From the NCBI RefSeq assembly GCF_963855985.1, contig NC_087091.1, positions 14,266,154 to 14,330,153 on the forward strand: a stretch of DNA of 64,000 nucleotides. Reading direction: 5' to 3'. A program made the translations under genes and the position numbers. Source of the DNA: Ostrinia nubilalis. Lineage: Eukaryota > Arthropoda > Insecta > Lepidoptera > Crambidae. Of the stretch, positions 1 to 11,856 are shown one piece after another. The notes below the pieces were generated by a model that was not told the origin of the DNA, did no database searches, and saw only the letters and a list, made by a program, of their open reading frames with translations. Numbering within the stretch: position 1 is the stretch's first letter; each line of letters opens with the position of its first letter.

Positions 1-1950
1 GTCACAAAGTGACTATTTATTTAGGTACACTTGGTACTTAGTGTGTTAGAGAAGATACGGGTTCCTTTATTTCTGAATTATATTGTTAAACTTTGTAGAT
101 ACTTATTGGAAGATTCCACTTAGCCTGGCATTGACGTCACGCTTTATGGATCTATATAGAAAACTAGTGTCTAGTAATATTGTCTGTATCTATTATTCTG
201 CCATCTGCAAGGCTGTTTCAATACAGTCTTATTGAAATTTGCTCAAGACGTTGCTAAGGAAATATCTCGTCGAGAAACTTCGTGTTTGTCTCGTTATGAT
301 ATTGACAACGAAATCAAGATGGCTCCCAACTAAGTTCCTTTATTAGAGTATCGTTTGAAGTTTCCCAGTTATTAAATGGAAACTAAAGCAATGTAGCAGT
401 AAGTAAAGGCGTCACTTGAGGTTATCTTTCAAGAAAATTAAGTTGGGAAAGACACACTTACCTTTAAATTCAACTAGAAGCTGTCCTTAAAATAACAAGG
501 CTGTAGGTAGAGTATATCGTAGTTATATCATAGATTACCTAATTAGAATATGTTCACTTTCATTCTCAATTAAGATAAACCGGTTTTAATTATTCATAAT
601 GCTAGGTCGACCGGGTCTCCTTTTGGATAGATATCAAGTAGCTGAAGTATGAAAGTTTTATGTGATACTGCTTTTACTGAGATGTTAATGAGTCTTACTA
701 CGACTCGCATAAGTTGCAAAAGTTGTGGCTTATAGTAGAAACTTCCATCAGGTGTTTTGTAAAAATATTATGTCGTGCTAAATGAAACATTATTCCAAGG
801 CTAATGGGTCATCCCAGTGAGGTTAATGTTAACGCTGACATTGCCACAATCAGAAGATCTCAATTACTTTACGACGAAAACGATTCAATTTCCTAACTTC
901 AAAAATTTTGTTTCTTTCGTAGTCACGTAAAAAAATCAAGTCTAACGTGTATCCAAACAAAGTTTTATTAACTAAACCTTGGATTTTTCCTTCCTTTTAT
1001 GTAATTATCCTCGGAAAAGTCCCCTGTGGCACATTTAGCGACTTTTAAAAGGTAATCTTCATTAATTTATTTTCATGGGAGATGACAGAGCAAAACAGTT
1101 AACTGTATTAAACTACACTAGCTCATATGCGCGGCTCTGTCTGCTTATTATTAAATGCTCACAATCTCTTTTTGAGTCATAAATAACTTAAGCGAATTCT
1201 CTTGTTGAGTCATAAATAACTTAAGCTTTTCTGACGTATAAAAGGGTTGTAACGAAATAGGTTGAATTAGGAGGAGTAGGTACCTAACACTACTGAACAG
1301 GGTGATTACTGGGCAGCTAAGTCAGTGTTGGCACCTAAACAGTTCTGTTGGAGCCAAAACTTTCCCATTTGAGGTTTGTGATATTGAGTGAGCTGAGCAC
1401 GACACTTTGGGGGCTAATTTGTCTACGCTATAACCTAGTGATTATTCTGTGCTTTAATGAACTAGGCAAAGGCTTTTAAATAGGGGTTCTTATTACCTAG
1501 GTTAAGCAGTATTATAAGTCTAATTAAGTAATTACTCTTATCTACGTGTCTACTCTGTAGTTAGGTACTAAGCTACATCTTCATTTACGATCCCATACTA
1601 GTTTTATTGGGGACATAAACTTGAATATATTCTATCTTGACTCCAGCATTTAGTAAATTTGTAAGAACGTCACAAAATATCTCCTCAATGTTGCATTCAA
1701 GGTGATCTGTCAACCTATGTTATGACGCCTCGTGCGCGCCGCCCAACAAAAAATATACCGTATGCTTCATTCACGTAAATAAAGCTGTAAAAGTATCATG
1801 TATTTTTCATTTCAACTTTAAATTCAGTCAGTCGACAGTCAGTTAATCTCATATGCTAGGTTTACTGTTAAATCCCTTTGCCTACAGTCCGTAGCAACGG
1901 GCTTATGAGTAGTCCTCGTAATCCAAACAAAGCATTAACCTCTCTGAGGC
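1..1950. other. AT-rich non-coding DNA
   Basis: I see no open frame of useful length and no repeat element with recognisable ends. The one structured site is a 22-bp direct repeat (core GAGTCATAAATAACTTAAGC) at 1172-1193 and 1205-1226, a 33-bp period. The stretch may be intergenic or intronic; the sequence does not decide. Confidence 0.5.
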
Positions 1951-2904
1951 TTAAGGCTTGGTATTTCTGCTAAAGTAGGTATTTCGCGCTGTCAAAATCT
2001 GCGCGCGCAATACTTCGCCGAAGACAGCGCGCCAAAGAGCTCTCGCGGCTACACAGTATAGAAATACGCAGTTGGTTAGGTTAGGTTGACTTCCTTCCGT
2101 TCAAGCGTCACACTCACAGCACTTTCTAATACAAATCATATCCAAGTGATACAAATTAAAAAACTTTCAAAATTTTTGGGAATATATTTTAGAATCGAAT
2201 AAATATAGAATATAACTGCCAAAGTAAACACGGTTCAAAGAGGCGTGGCGTCACCCGACCGTCCGGAAGTTCCGCGCCGGCTAAAAGAATTTCAAGATTA
2301 CGTCACTCGACCTATCGGTAGATCCTCGGGAGCTTGAGCGATTGGAAAAACATTTTATGATCAGTTACTCGTAGTAGCGATTATTTAGAGCTTGGATAAT
2401 AAATTATAGTTGTTGCAATTCACAAAGCTTTGCATGTGGTTAATTACATTAATCAGTACACGGGTGTTTTCTTTCCATAATTTATGTATATGTACGGGGC
2501 TCTGTATCGAAAATCACTATGAGCAATAAGCATCACACACGGTTACCTGGAGTGCATTACCGCAGCAAAAAGCTTGCCATCTTAATATCGAGGTTTCGTC
2601 AGTACAGTTGCGAACAAAGGTGTTTGTGTAGTGTATTTGAGTTGAGAGTTCAGATTATTGAAATAATAAAACGAACATTTTATTTTTTAAATACATTTTA
2701 AAAATAATTTACATTACAGATAACAATGAGAGGATGACATTGCAAGGTGGTGCCAGTCCAGTCTTAAATCCGTTGATATATGCTGCATCTGCCATGTTTT
2801 TGGCTAAAATATTCTTCTATCTTGCAGTTTAGACTTTTATTACAGACCTCAGACAGTATTTTTGGAAAACTTTTACGCATGGTTGAGGAAGGGACGCTCT
2901 AGAG

Positions 2905-3905
2905 TAGGGTTGCCATAAGTGTGGGGACTCAGACGGGGACATTTAAAGAAAAACTATTAAAGGTAGAAAAAAGGAGCTTTTATTACAACAATAGGTATTA
3001 ATCAACATTAACCAAAGTATTAAGTATCTGTCAACATTTTTTAATTAGCACACGTTCCCCCTTAGTCTTACTAATAATGGTTGTATAGCGGTGGTATAGC
3101 TATACAATCTTTTGACCTTATCTGTCATTGTGACATTTGAATTTGACAGATAAGGACAAAACATTGTATAGCTATACCGCCACTATACAACCATTATTAG
3201 TAAGGGGGTATGTAATCAACAAACATAAAATTATCACAATGTTATTTTTTTAATAAACACAAAATATAATCAACAACAAAATAAATATAACATTCTCAAC
3301 TATGCATGGCATTGTTATTTTTTAAATTAACACAAAATATAATCATCAAATATTATATCCTCGTTTATGCATGGCATTTTTTTTTATTAGTACAAAATAT
3401 AATAAATTAATCAACAAATATAAAATCCAGCGGTTAGGAAGCTTCTTAGTCTAATTGTTGCCACTTTTGTAGGCCCATTCATACTTGTCAGATGTTCCCG
3501 CTTTACGGAGCAACTCTTTTTGGGACTTCACGTCGCCGATAGTGTACGATAGTGTGCGTGACCGTGTGCGACAGTGTTCCCTATGTGCCTACTAATGCGC
3601 TCTTGCTCTGTCAACGTCGAGAGTTCGCGATCCCGAAATGTGTTGACACTGTTGATGTAAATTCGTGAAACGTGAACGGACAAGACTAAGTGTCAGCGCT
3701 TACGTCGTTCTATCAACGTACGATTAGCCTCATTAGCCTAGCTGCGTTTATTTCTACGTAGGTATATTACTGTTTACCAAGTCCAGCCCTCTATTAAATA
3801 ACTATGATTTTTAAACGGGGACAAATTGCTTATCGGCCGGGACGCCAGGACACCATGCTTCAAACGGGGACATGTCCCGGCGTACGGGGACGTATGGCAA
3901 CCCTA
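2905..3905. mobile_element. hAT-type non-autonomous element nested in copy A
   Basis: The element interrupts a tandem-repeat unit of copy A. It is bounded by a perfect 8-bp target duplication CTCTAGAG (2897-2904 and 3906-3913) and by inverted termini beginning TAGGGTTGCCATA. An 8-bp duplication and short termini starting (C/T)AGGG are typical of hAT transposons. The corresponding site in copy C (near 43087) is uninterrupted, which confirms both ends. Near each end the motif GGGGAC recurs. No transposase frame exists. A foldback element is nested at 3057-3208. Confidence 0.8.
3057..3208. mobile_element. Foldback MITE nested in the hAT element
   Basis: This is a roughly 150-bp palindrome. The left arm starts CCCCCTTAGTCTTACTAATA and the right arm ends TATTAGTAAGGGGG. 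The arms of about 50 bp also share the inverted block around TATAGCTATACAAT. A related foldback with CCCCTTACTAATAA ends occurs at 40572-40688. It is non-coding. Confidence 0.7.
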
Positions 3906-4938
3906 CTCTAGAGACTCAAGTCTAGAAGGAGTCACATGAACTCCAAGTTTTAAATCCGTTGACATCTGCTGCATCTGCCATCTTTTTGGCTAGAAGATTC
4001 TTCTATCTTGCAGCTTAGACCTTTAGCTACAGACCTTAGACAGTATTTTTGTTAAAATTCTTACGCATGGTGGAGGAAGGGACGCTCTAGACCCTCAAGT
4101 CTACAAGGAGTCACATCAACTCCAGTTTTAAATCCGTTGACATCTGCTGCATCTGCCATCTTTTTGGTTAGAAGATTCTTCCATCTTGCAGCGTAGACCT
4201 TTAGCTACAGACCTTAGACAGTATTTTTGTAAAAATTCTTACGCATGGTGGAGGAAGGGACGCTCTAGACACTCAAGTCTAGAAGGAGTCACATGAACTC
4301 CAGTTTTAAATCCGTTGACATCTGCTGCATCTGCCATCTTTTTGGCTAGAAGATTCTTCTATCTTGCAGCTTAGACCTTTAGCTACAGACCTTAGACAGT
4401 ATTTTTGTGAAAATTCTTACGCATGGTGGAGGAAGGGACGCTCTAGAGACTCAAGTCTACAAGGAGTCACATCAACTCCAGTTTTAAATCCGTTGACATC
4501 TGCTGCATCTGCCATCTTTTTGGTTAGAAGATTCTTCCATCTTGCAGCGTAGACCTTTAGCTACAGACCTTAGACAGTATTTTTGTAAAAATTCTTACGC
4601 ATGGTGGAGGAAGGGACGCTCTAGACACTCAAGTCTAGAAGGAGTCACATGAACTCCAGTTTTAAATCCGTTGACATCTGCTGCATCTGCCATCTTTTTG
4701 GCTAGAAGATTCTTCTATCTTGCAGCTTAGACCTTTAGCTACAGACCTTAGACAGTATTTTTGTGAAAATTCTTACGCATGGTGGAGGAAGGGACGCTCT
4801 AGAGACTCAAGTCTACAAGGAGTCATATGAACTCCAGTTTTAAATCCGTTGACATCTGCTGCATCTGCCATCTTTTTGGCTAGAAGATTCTTCTATCTTA
4901 CAGCTTAGACCTTTAGCTACAGACCTTAGACAGTATTT
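3906..4938 (+). repeat. 178-bp tandem repeat array in copy A
   Basis: The anchor CTCTAGA recurs at 3906, 4085, 4263, 4441, 4619 and 4797, giving periods of 179, 178, 178, 178 and 178 bp. There are five full units and a partial sixth, and a more diverged first unit lies at about 2720-2904. Two variants alternate. One has TCTAGAAGGAGTCACATGAA with GGCTAG; the other has TCTACAAGGAGTCACATCAA with GGTTAG. The repeat is therefore a dimer of about 356 bp. Copy C has only two such units. The open frame at 4364-4552 is a by-product of the repeat. Confidence 0.85.
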
Positions 4939-5146
4939 TTTATTATTTATTTGTGTCAGTGTGCTCTTTTAAAGAGTGTAAGACGATTGTATGTAGGTAC
5001 TATTAATATGTAATTTTAACTCATTGGTTTTGTCTCATATTTGAGGAATGTACTATGTATCATGAGTAGAGTCTTCGTTTAAAAGGATGCGAACGATTTA
5101 AATTTCAATAGGTAGACAAAATTGATAATTTTTAATTATAAAAAAT

Positions 5147-5338
5147 TTAAGCTTTCTCCAGTAACACTGATATTATTATACTGTGACTCATCAAAGTCAT
5201 CATTGTCAAAAATATTGACAAATCGCGAACTGTCACGGCCAAAAAACTGACACGCGTCCGTCCTCCGTAAGCGCCACCGCGCGACTGATTGAGATTGTCC
5301 AAGCCGTCATGGACGATTTTTTCCACATTTTTTAACAT
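5147..5338 (-). CDS. 63-codon frame conserved in the TTAA family, doubtful gene
   Basis: This short frame starts MLKNVEKIVHDGLDNLNQSR and contains a hydrophobic tail. It recurs at 7530-7736 (plus) and 43612-43803 (minus) with almost no change; one Leu is Met in copy B. Because the surrounding DNA is equally conserved among the copies, the conservation does not show selection on a protein. I recognise no family. It may be a remnant of a coding region of the autonomous parent, or chance. Confidence 0.2.
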   Translation of the reverse strand: MLKNVEKIVHDGLDNLNQSRGGAYGGRTRVSFLAVTVRDLSIFLTMMTLMSHSIIISVLLEKA

Positions 5339-5662
5339 AGTAACTAAATAAGACGCAATATAAAAATTTCATCCGTTAAAAGCCCTCAAGTTATTGCTGA
5401 ACTTTAGTTTAGTAAAAGATTTAGAATCTCAAATCGCTTATTTTAAAAATAAAACCATAAATAGAAAACGAATAGAGGTAACTTTGGGAATTTATTCTAT
5501 CGAGTCAACTTCATCAAATCGTGTTTCCATCCGTTAATAGCCCTAGAAAATATCCTCAACTATGCCCAATAAAAATCTTAGCCTTTAATTTTACTGTTTA
5601 GTACCTCAAAAATGAAAAATGAAAACCTCATTTTCGCCATTTTCTCTGCTACCCGGCCTTAA

Positions 5663-7205
5663 TCTAGGAGTTTGAAGAGATCAGGTTGATGTCAACGTGA
5701 CCTTGAAGATGCGGTGTTAATCCAAATAAGCCTGACAATATTTATGTGGTTTATTAAATGGCTCTTGTTTGACTTGTTGTTTGTCTGGTTACCTACATAG
5801 GGGTAGTCCTAATTTATTGTTCTAAGCCTAATTTGTTATTCCTCTAGGCTACTTCTGTTAGTAAAACATTCTATGGACGGCGTGTAAAGTTATAGTGTAG
5901 TAGTAAAGGTAATAAAAATAAAAATTATGTATGATACAATTGCTAAGTTATGTTGGTTAATATTAAATACAAAGTAAGAGCACGTAAGAGTAAAACTAGA
6001 ATCGCATTTCTTTCATTGGACTAGAGTGCGACAAACCATGCCCACACGTTTTAAATAACGTTTTTCATCATAAAAATTTTCAAACATGAAGTCAAACTCT
6101 ATCAACATGCTGTTATTTCGTCAACAACATTTCATGGCTTGTCAAGTTTGTACAGCTGAAATTAGCAACGGAAAATTAACAATATGTCATAAATAATGTT
6201 AAGTGGATTCGCAACGCGTTAGCTCCGTCAATCCTTGCCAAATTTTGTTACTTTATAAAGTCTGAAGCTGAGTTCGCGATGACACTCGGATTTTTTTTGA
6301 AAAGGGTGAAATGATATTAGTAAAATATAGAATGATCATTAAAGTCGAATTTGCCATAAACGTGAATAAGTAGGCCTATTTATGCGACAGTTTGTCGCGA
6401 GAAATGAAATGAAATTACTCGTACTTGCAAGTCCGGTGACGACTCTGGCTAATTCAAAAAATAGAGTTTAACATCGCGAGTCTATTAGGGAAAATAATCC
6501 TTCGAACAAACCACCGTGTCTATTATTAGATAACTTTTTAATTTAATATAAAGACAGCCAGCTTTTGTGTACTTTTCATGCGCGTTTAAGAAATAATTTA
6601 CCAGCAGCTAACTTAGATTACTTTTATCTAGACTTCTAATCTAGGTGGCCCTTTTGATAAACGTGGATAACATTTATTTTCGGAACTTTCTTAGTGAAAA
6701 GGCGAGTAGATTTGTTATGCAAATGAAGTGATAAATCAAAATAACATTACGGCTGCCTCCTGTGTTTCTATTTCCATTGTTGGAATTGTTTCTGTGCTTG
6801 AACTTCTTTATGTATTAAAATATCTGTGGCCATTGTTTTTTATCAACCTTTGAGGTAATCTCTATTCACAATTCACATCGATCCTACTTTGTTCAAAACG
6901 ATTTTATTATTATGTTATTCGTGCACCGTTTGAAGCCTTCCTATCGTACTGATTGAGTGGTGGAAAAAGCTTTTTCATCATGAATTCAGACTGTTAGACA
7001 TCAATTTCTGATATTAAGCGACTACCTATATTAAGCAAGAAGTTGTTGTAAGAACTTCTTTGCTAAAGGATTATGCAAGTAATATCCATTCACGAAGTAC
7101 TTATGTCATATTACACCTTCTTACTTTAGCAATCAGCTCGAATTAGCTTTTTCAGCGTCATCAAGCGTGAACAGAAAATACTAACTTGTCAAAGTCGTGA
7201 TAATA
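5663..7205. other. Non-coding DNA between TTAA elements A and B
   Basis: This is an AT-rich spacer between two oppositely oriented copies of the TTAA family. I saw no long frame, no inverted-repeat ends and no tandem array. Confidence 0.5.
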
Positions 7206-7974
7206 TTAAGGCCGGGTAGCAGAGAAAATGGCGAAAATGAGGTTTTCATTTATCATTTTTGAGGTACTAAACAGTAAAATTAAAGGCTAAGATTTTTATT
7301 GGGCATAGTTGAGGATATTTTCTAGGGCAATTAACGGATGGAAACACGATTTGATGAAGTTGACTCGATAGAATAAATTCCCAAAGTTACCTCTATTCGT
7401 TTTCTATTTATGGTTTTATTTTTAAAACAAGCGATTTGAGATTCTAAATCTTTTACTAAACTAAAGTTCAGAAATAACTTGAGGGCTTTTAACGGATGAA
7501 ATTTTTGTATTGCGTCTTATTTAGTTACTATGTTAAAAAATGTGGAAAAAATCGTCCATGACGGCTTGGACAATCTCAATCAGTCGCGCGGTGGCGCTTA
7601 CGGAGGACGGACGCGTGTCAGTTTTATGGCCGTGACAGTTCGCGATTTGTCAATATTTTTGACAATGATGACTTTGATGAGTCACAGTATAATAATATCA
7701 GTGCTACTGGAGAAAGCTAAAATTTTTGATAATTAAGAATTATCAATTTTGTTTACCTATTGAAATTTAAATCGTTCGCATCCTTTTAAACGAAGACTCT
7801 ACTCATGATACATAGTACATTCCTCAAATATGAGACAAAACCAATGAGTTAAAATTACATTTTAATAGTACCTACATACAATCGTCCTTACACTCTTTAG
7901 AAGACACTGACACTGATACAAATAAATAATAAAAAATTAGGTCAGTGGGTCAAATATAGGGGCAGCTGCACGTC

Positions 7975-8128
7975 ACTGAAAGACGATTCTGTTTACTCGG
8001 CATCTGGGCTGGAGAACATGAACCCTTGTTTACAGATGCAGCTGTAAATGGAGTTATAACTGGACAAATTTTACATGAAATGTGTAACAGAAATCAGTTA
8101 AAAGACACATACATGGAATACCAATAAG
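7975..8128 (+). pseudogene. Unrecognised coding-like fragment in copy B
   Basis: Reading from about 7975, one frame runs roughly 50 codons to TAA without interruption. It contains the segments CLLGIWAGEHEPLFTDAAV and ITGQILHEMCNRNQLKDTYM, whose composition looks protein-like and unlike the AT-rich surroundings. A TAG lies just upstream, so any longer gene is broken. I do not recognise the family. It could be a relic of a transposase or of a captured gene; a chance frame is also possible. Confidence 0.25.
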
Positions 8129-8139
8129 GTTGCGGAGGG

Positions 8140-8520
8140 AAAGCTACCTATATAAACTAGCGGCCGCCCGCGACTTCGTTCGCGTAGACCTCGTTTTACC
8201 CCCGTTAGATATCATGTTGATAGATGGCGTTTCACGGCTTCCCCCAAATGAATATTTACGAACGTCATACAGAAGTTTGTCCAGCGCTGTAGATTTTAAC
8301 CAATGACGATAGGTAAATGGCGCTTTTTAGACACGTCTTATTTATTTATTGAAATTTATTTGTCACATATCGTCATAAGTGTTAGCCTATATGTTAATCT
8401 GGGTTATAAACAATAATACTGTAAAGTTTCTACAAAATCCGTTCAGTAGTTTTTGCGTGAAAGAGTAACAAACATCCAGACATCCAAACTTTCACCTTTA
8501 TAATATTAGTAGGAAGTAGG
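8140..8520. repeat. Dispersed lepidopteran-type repeat
   Basis: The block opens with AACTAGCGGCCGCCCGCGAC and closes with TATAATATTAGTAGGAAG. From memory these phrases flank a very common moth and butterfly repeat of retroelement origin. It is non-coding here. Only one copy occurs in the window, so the assignment rests on recognition and not on comparison. Confidence 0.4.
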
Positions 8521-8521
8521 A

Positions 8522-8606
8522 TATTTCACAATCTAAACTAATAATTTACTATTTAGTTTAGCATTTACTTACCTACAGTAAATATTAGTTTGGATTGTGA
8601 AATGTT
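8522..8606. repeat. Short imperfect inverted repeat
   Basis: The arms are ATTTCACAATCTAAACTAAT and its near complement ATTAGTTTGGATTGTGAAAT, about 24 bp each with a loop of some 37 bp. It could be a tiny foldback element. No target duplication was identified. Confidence 0.5.
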
Positions 8607-8679
8607 TAAAATAAAAAATAAAAAAACAAAATAGGGTTTCAAATTACCTATCTTTATCTAATTTATAAAGAGGTAAAGT

Positions 8680-8850
8680 TTGTGTGTTTGTATATTTGTT
8701 AAATTGTAAGGGGTAATCTCGGGATCTGCTGAACCGATTTTAAAAAATCTTTCACCAATAGAAAGCCACATTATATCTGAGTGTAATAGGTTATATAAAA
8801 ACCGAAAAATACTACGCGGGCGAAGCGGCGGGCGGAAAGCTAGTTTATTT
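8680..8850. repeat. Dispersed lepidopteran-type repeat
   Basis: The segment includes GGGATCTGCTGAACCGATTT and GCGGGCGGAAAGCTAGT, phrases I associate with an abundant lepidopteran repeat. It has no coding content. The family name is uncertain. Confidence 0.35.
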
Positions 8851-10820
8851 ATAATTATGTACGAGCATAATAATAGGCTAGTTGCCTAAAAAAATTTTTT
8901 TAGTCCGTAATGTTTAATATCAAAAAATATTGGACACATATAATTTTATTTGTCAATCTAACAAATAATTACATAGTTATGGTGCGTTGAAGTTGCGCAC
9001 GACGTCACAACGTGCGGCATTTTTAAGCAAGCGTTGACGTCACGGGCCTCTTCTTATGAACTTTGGGGCGCTATATCTCTTTAAATTTTCATTAGTTTGA
9101 AAAAGTGAAAAATACGTGTAAAGTATTTTTTGATAAGTTAACTGACGGACTAATTAAAACTCTTGCTTTTTGACCCAGGCAACATCCCCATTATTAAGGT
9201 CTAAGTCAAACATTCTTTATTTGTGTTGACCTATATTAACGAGAGATTACAAGGCGTCAAATATTTCAAAAAAAAAATTAAAAACTATTGTAAAGCTAAA
9301 TTTTGCTCTCATGGAGCCTTTACCTACTCTGACAAATCAAGACTTAAAGAAGAAACTAATAATAAAACTATTTAACTGTCCTGCAATGAAAAGCTTGATC
9401 GGGTACAACACCTCAAGTTATTTTAGAACTTGATTTCATTAAAAGACTCTGAATATCAAATCGCTTAGGTATCTAAAGTCAAACGATTCTGAAATGTCAA
9501 GTGGCATAAAGTTGGGACTAATAAATAACCCATTAAGATAGTGACGCCCTCCTGTCAATGACATACCTGGAACGTTAGAGTATTGGACAACTAGTAAAAA
9601 TGCTTTGTCCTAAATGACTGACGGATATCGTAGAGACCTGAAAGTTGGAAGGTGTGTTCTTTGTATGACGTAGGCATCCGATTTTCCGAAATGGGGTCAT
9701 GAAATGAAGTGGGTGAAAAAAGGGGGCAAAGATTGTATGGGACAGTGATTCTTTGGTTCAATCTACTTGAAATTTTGCTTAACAATTCCTTAATATTATA
9801 ATTCACGACAAACGTGTGAAAGGGGTAGAAAGTTATTTTGGGAGTCATTTGCTTCGAAGTTGATATCAATACTAGATACTTACTGCTTTTGATTTAATTA
9901 CTTTTTATTTTTACAAGTGTTTGAAAACTCCATGTCAGTTTGGAATCAATGTCAAGTGAAATCTCAAATTGAAATGTCCAATCTCAATGAGGAGGCTCTG
10001 CATTTATTCCTAGAATTCCCCTAACACCGTCAAATTACCCTTTCGAATTCAAGACAGTGCAGTTTCCCATCAAAATCTGCTTCGTAATGACTATAAAGAA
10101 AGCTCAAAGTCAAACTCTAGCAACCTCTGCATAAACTCCCATGAGTGCTCAGAGCGGGTGCCTGCGCCAGGTATGTGCATTTTCGATACAGAGCCCCGTA
10201 ATACGTTGTACATAAATTATGGAAAGAAAACACCCAGACCAATACAAACAAATATGTATGCAATTTTTGTATGATATTTTTATTTATTAATAAACAAAAA
10301 GACTGAACAAAATTGATGCGTGTACTGATTAATGTAATTAACCACATGCAAAGTTTCGTGAATTGCAACAACTATAATTTATTATCCAAGCTCTAAATAA
10401 TCGCTACTACAAGTAACTGATCATAAAATGTTTTTCTGATGAACTGATCATTAAATGACCTACCGATAGGTCGGGTGACGTAATCTTGAAATTCTTTTGA
10501 ACTTCCGGAAGGTCGGGTGATGCCACGCCTCTTTGAACCGTGTTTACTTTGGCAGTTATATTTTATATTTATTCGATTCTAAAATATATTCCCAAAAATT
10601 CTGAAAGGTGTTTTAATTTGTATCACTTGGATATGATTTGTATTAGAAAGTGTTGTGAGTGTGACGCTTGAACGGAAGGAAGTCAACCTAACCTAACCAA
10701 CTGGTATTTTTATACTGTGTAGCTGGGAGAGCTCTTTGGCGCGCTGTCTTCGGCGAAGTATTGCGCGCGCAGATTTTGACAGCGTGAAATACCTACTTTA
10801 GCAGAAATACCAAGCCTTAA

Positions 10821-11714
10821 TTTGCAGAAAATGATTCGCTTGTCACGACGATACTGGAAATTCTCATGTTTGTATCATCATTATTAGACCTTTTTGCCGT
10901 CGAGTCTTGGAAAAACAACGACAGAAGCATACTGAGAGCTAGCTCATTATTCGGAGTCAAGGGCGCCGGCGATGCGAGAAACGAGTCAATGGGTTGTAAA
11001 TCGATTACATAATTACACCGATTAGTTATTATTCGCTTTCATTATCAAGGTTGCGGATAATAAAATTATAATCGATTGGTTTCATTGTGCCCACGCTAAA
11101 TCTGTCGCTGGTAGAGTCGGTACTTTTCTAATTTTACTAACCTGAATGTGCTGTTTTTATAGGGTTCCTTATGTGCACTTTGACCAAATGTCTTGATCGT
11201 TTTAGTAAAGCGATTCTGCGACTTTCCGACTGGCCACAGATGATTTAACTTCTCCTTTGTGTGCAGTATGTGCCTTCGGCCATTATTTTCTAGTATGTAA
11301 TTTAGCTATTGCTTAAAAAGTCATTCTATTTAAAACCGGGGCTGTGAAAAGCAAGCTACCATCACACAGATAGGCAGTACTTATTTTACCAGTCATATTA
11401 TGATTTTTAGTGGCTCCAGGTCCATTTCGTTACGAGTCTCATAATTATGCAAACTCCCTTTTTGTGACACGCCACAGCGGGACTTTAATTGTTCACACGC
11501 GGGACTCGTTATTGCGAACGTATTTTTAAAAACCTTTTTTATAGGTATGGGATTTTGTTACAAATATTGGATGTGCACAATATTTTCCTGAAAACTCATA
11601 ACGAAGGTTGCATAACCAAAAATAAATACTGGCTGCTTTACATGATGGTCACAAATTAAAAAAATATGAAGGTATTTTATTTCCTTGATAAATAAAAAAA
11701 TCAAAAAAGTTCTT
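10821..11714. other. Non-coding spacer
   Basis: AT-rich sequence without a convincing open frame, repeat end or RNA gene. A short GC-richer patch lies near 10960-10990. Confidence 0.45.
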
Positions 11715-11856
11715 ATATCGACGCCTAGAGTGAAAACCTCTTATGTGTAAAAGAAGTATTTTTTCAGGCTTTTAATCCAAAATTGACCGAAATGTATAAA
11801 ATAAATATGAGAAAAAAAAATGCTTTCCCGAGGTTTTCACTCTAAGGCGACGATAT
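11715..11856. mobile_element. Small inverted-repeat element (MITE)
   Basis: The arms are ATATCGACGCCTAGAGTGAA at the left and the near complement of it at the right, with the shared inner part GAGTGAAAACCTC. Total length is about 142 bp. It is non-coding, and the superfamily is not assignable. Confidence 0.55.

Larger units (their letters stand above)
1951..5662 (+). mobile_element. TTAA-flanked non-autonomous transposon, copy A
   Basis: Both ends are flanked by TTAA. The outer sequences are related but not identical: the left end begins TTAAGGCTTGGTATTTCTGC, and the right end read inward begins TTAAGGCCGGGTAGCAGAG. The same two ends border copies at 7206-10820 (inverted) and 41427-44127, so six of six ends abut TTAA, as expected for piggyBac-like target choice. 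No transposase is present, so the copy is non-autonomous. Inside are a GC-rich subterminal palindromic zone near 1985-2040, a hAT-type insertion (2905-3905), a 178-bp tandem array (3906-4938) and a 63-codon minus-strand frame at 5147-5338. Compared with copies B and C it lacks about 95 bp near 2461 (present at about 41953-42050). The superfamily is inferred from TTAA only. Confidence 0.72.
7206..10820 (-). mobile_element. TTAA-flanked transposon, copy B (inverted, different core)
   Basis: The ends match copies A and C in reverse orientation. TTAAGGCCGGGTAGCAGAG begins at 7206 and the other terminus ends CCAAGCCTTAA at 10820, both at TTAA. Homology to copy A covers about 7206-7940 and 10170-10820. 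The intervening 2.2 kb is unrelated to A and C and lacks the 178-bp array. It contains an unrecognised coding-like fragment (about 7975-8128) and other dispersed repeats. A small frame at 7530-7736 repeats that of copy A. Copy B may be an older form or a recombinant; the sequence alone does not decide. Confidence 0.68.

Noticed and set aside
2519..2701. 60-codon frame beginning MSNKHHTRLPGVHYRSKK
   Set aside because: It also occurs in copy C with a different downstream frame, so the DNA repeat explains it and no conserved protein end is shared.
4364..4552. Possible small gene or CRISPR-like array at 3.9-4.9 kb
   Set aside because: It is a 178-bp head-to-tail tandem array inside a transposon, with no spacers, and the frame is a by-product.
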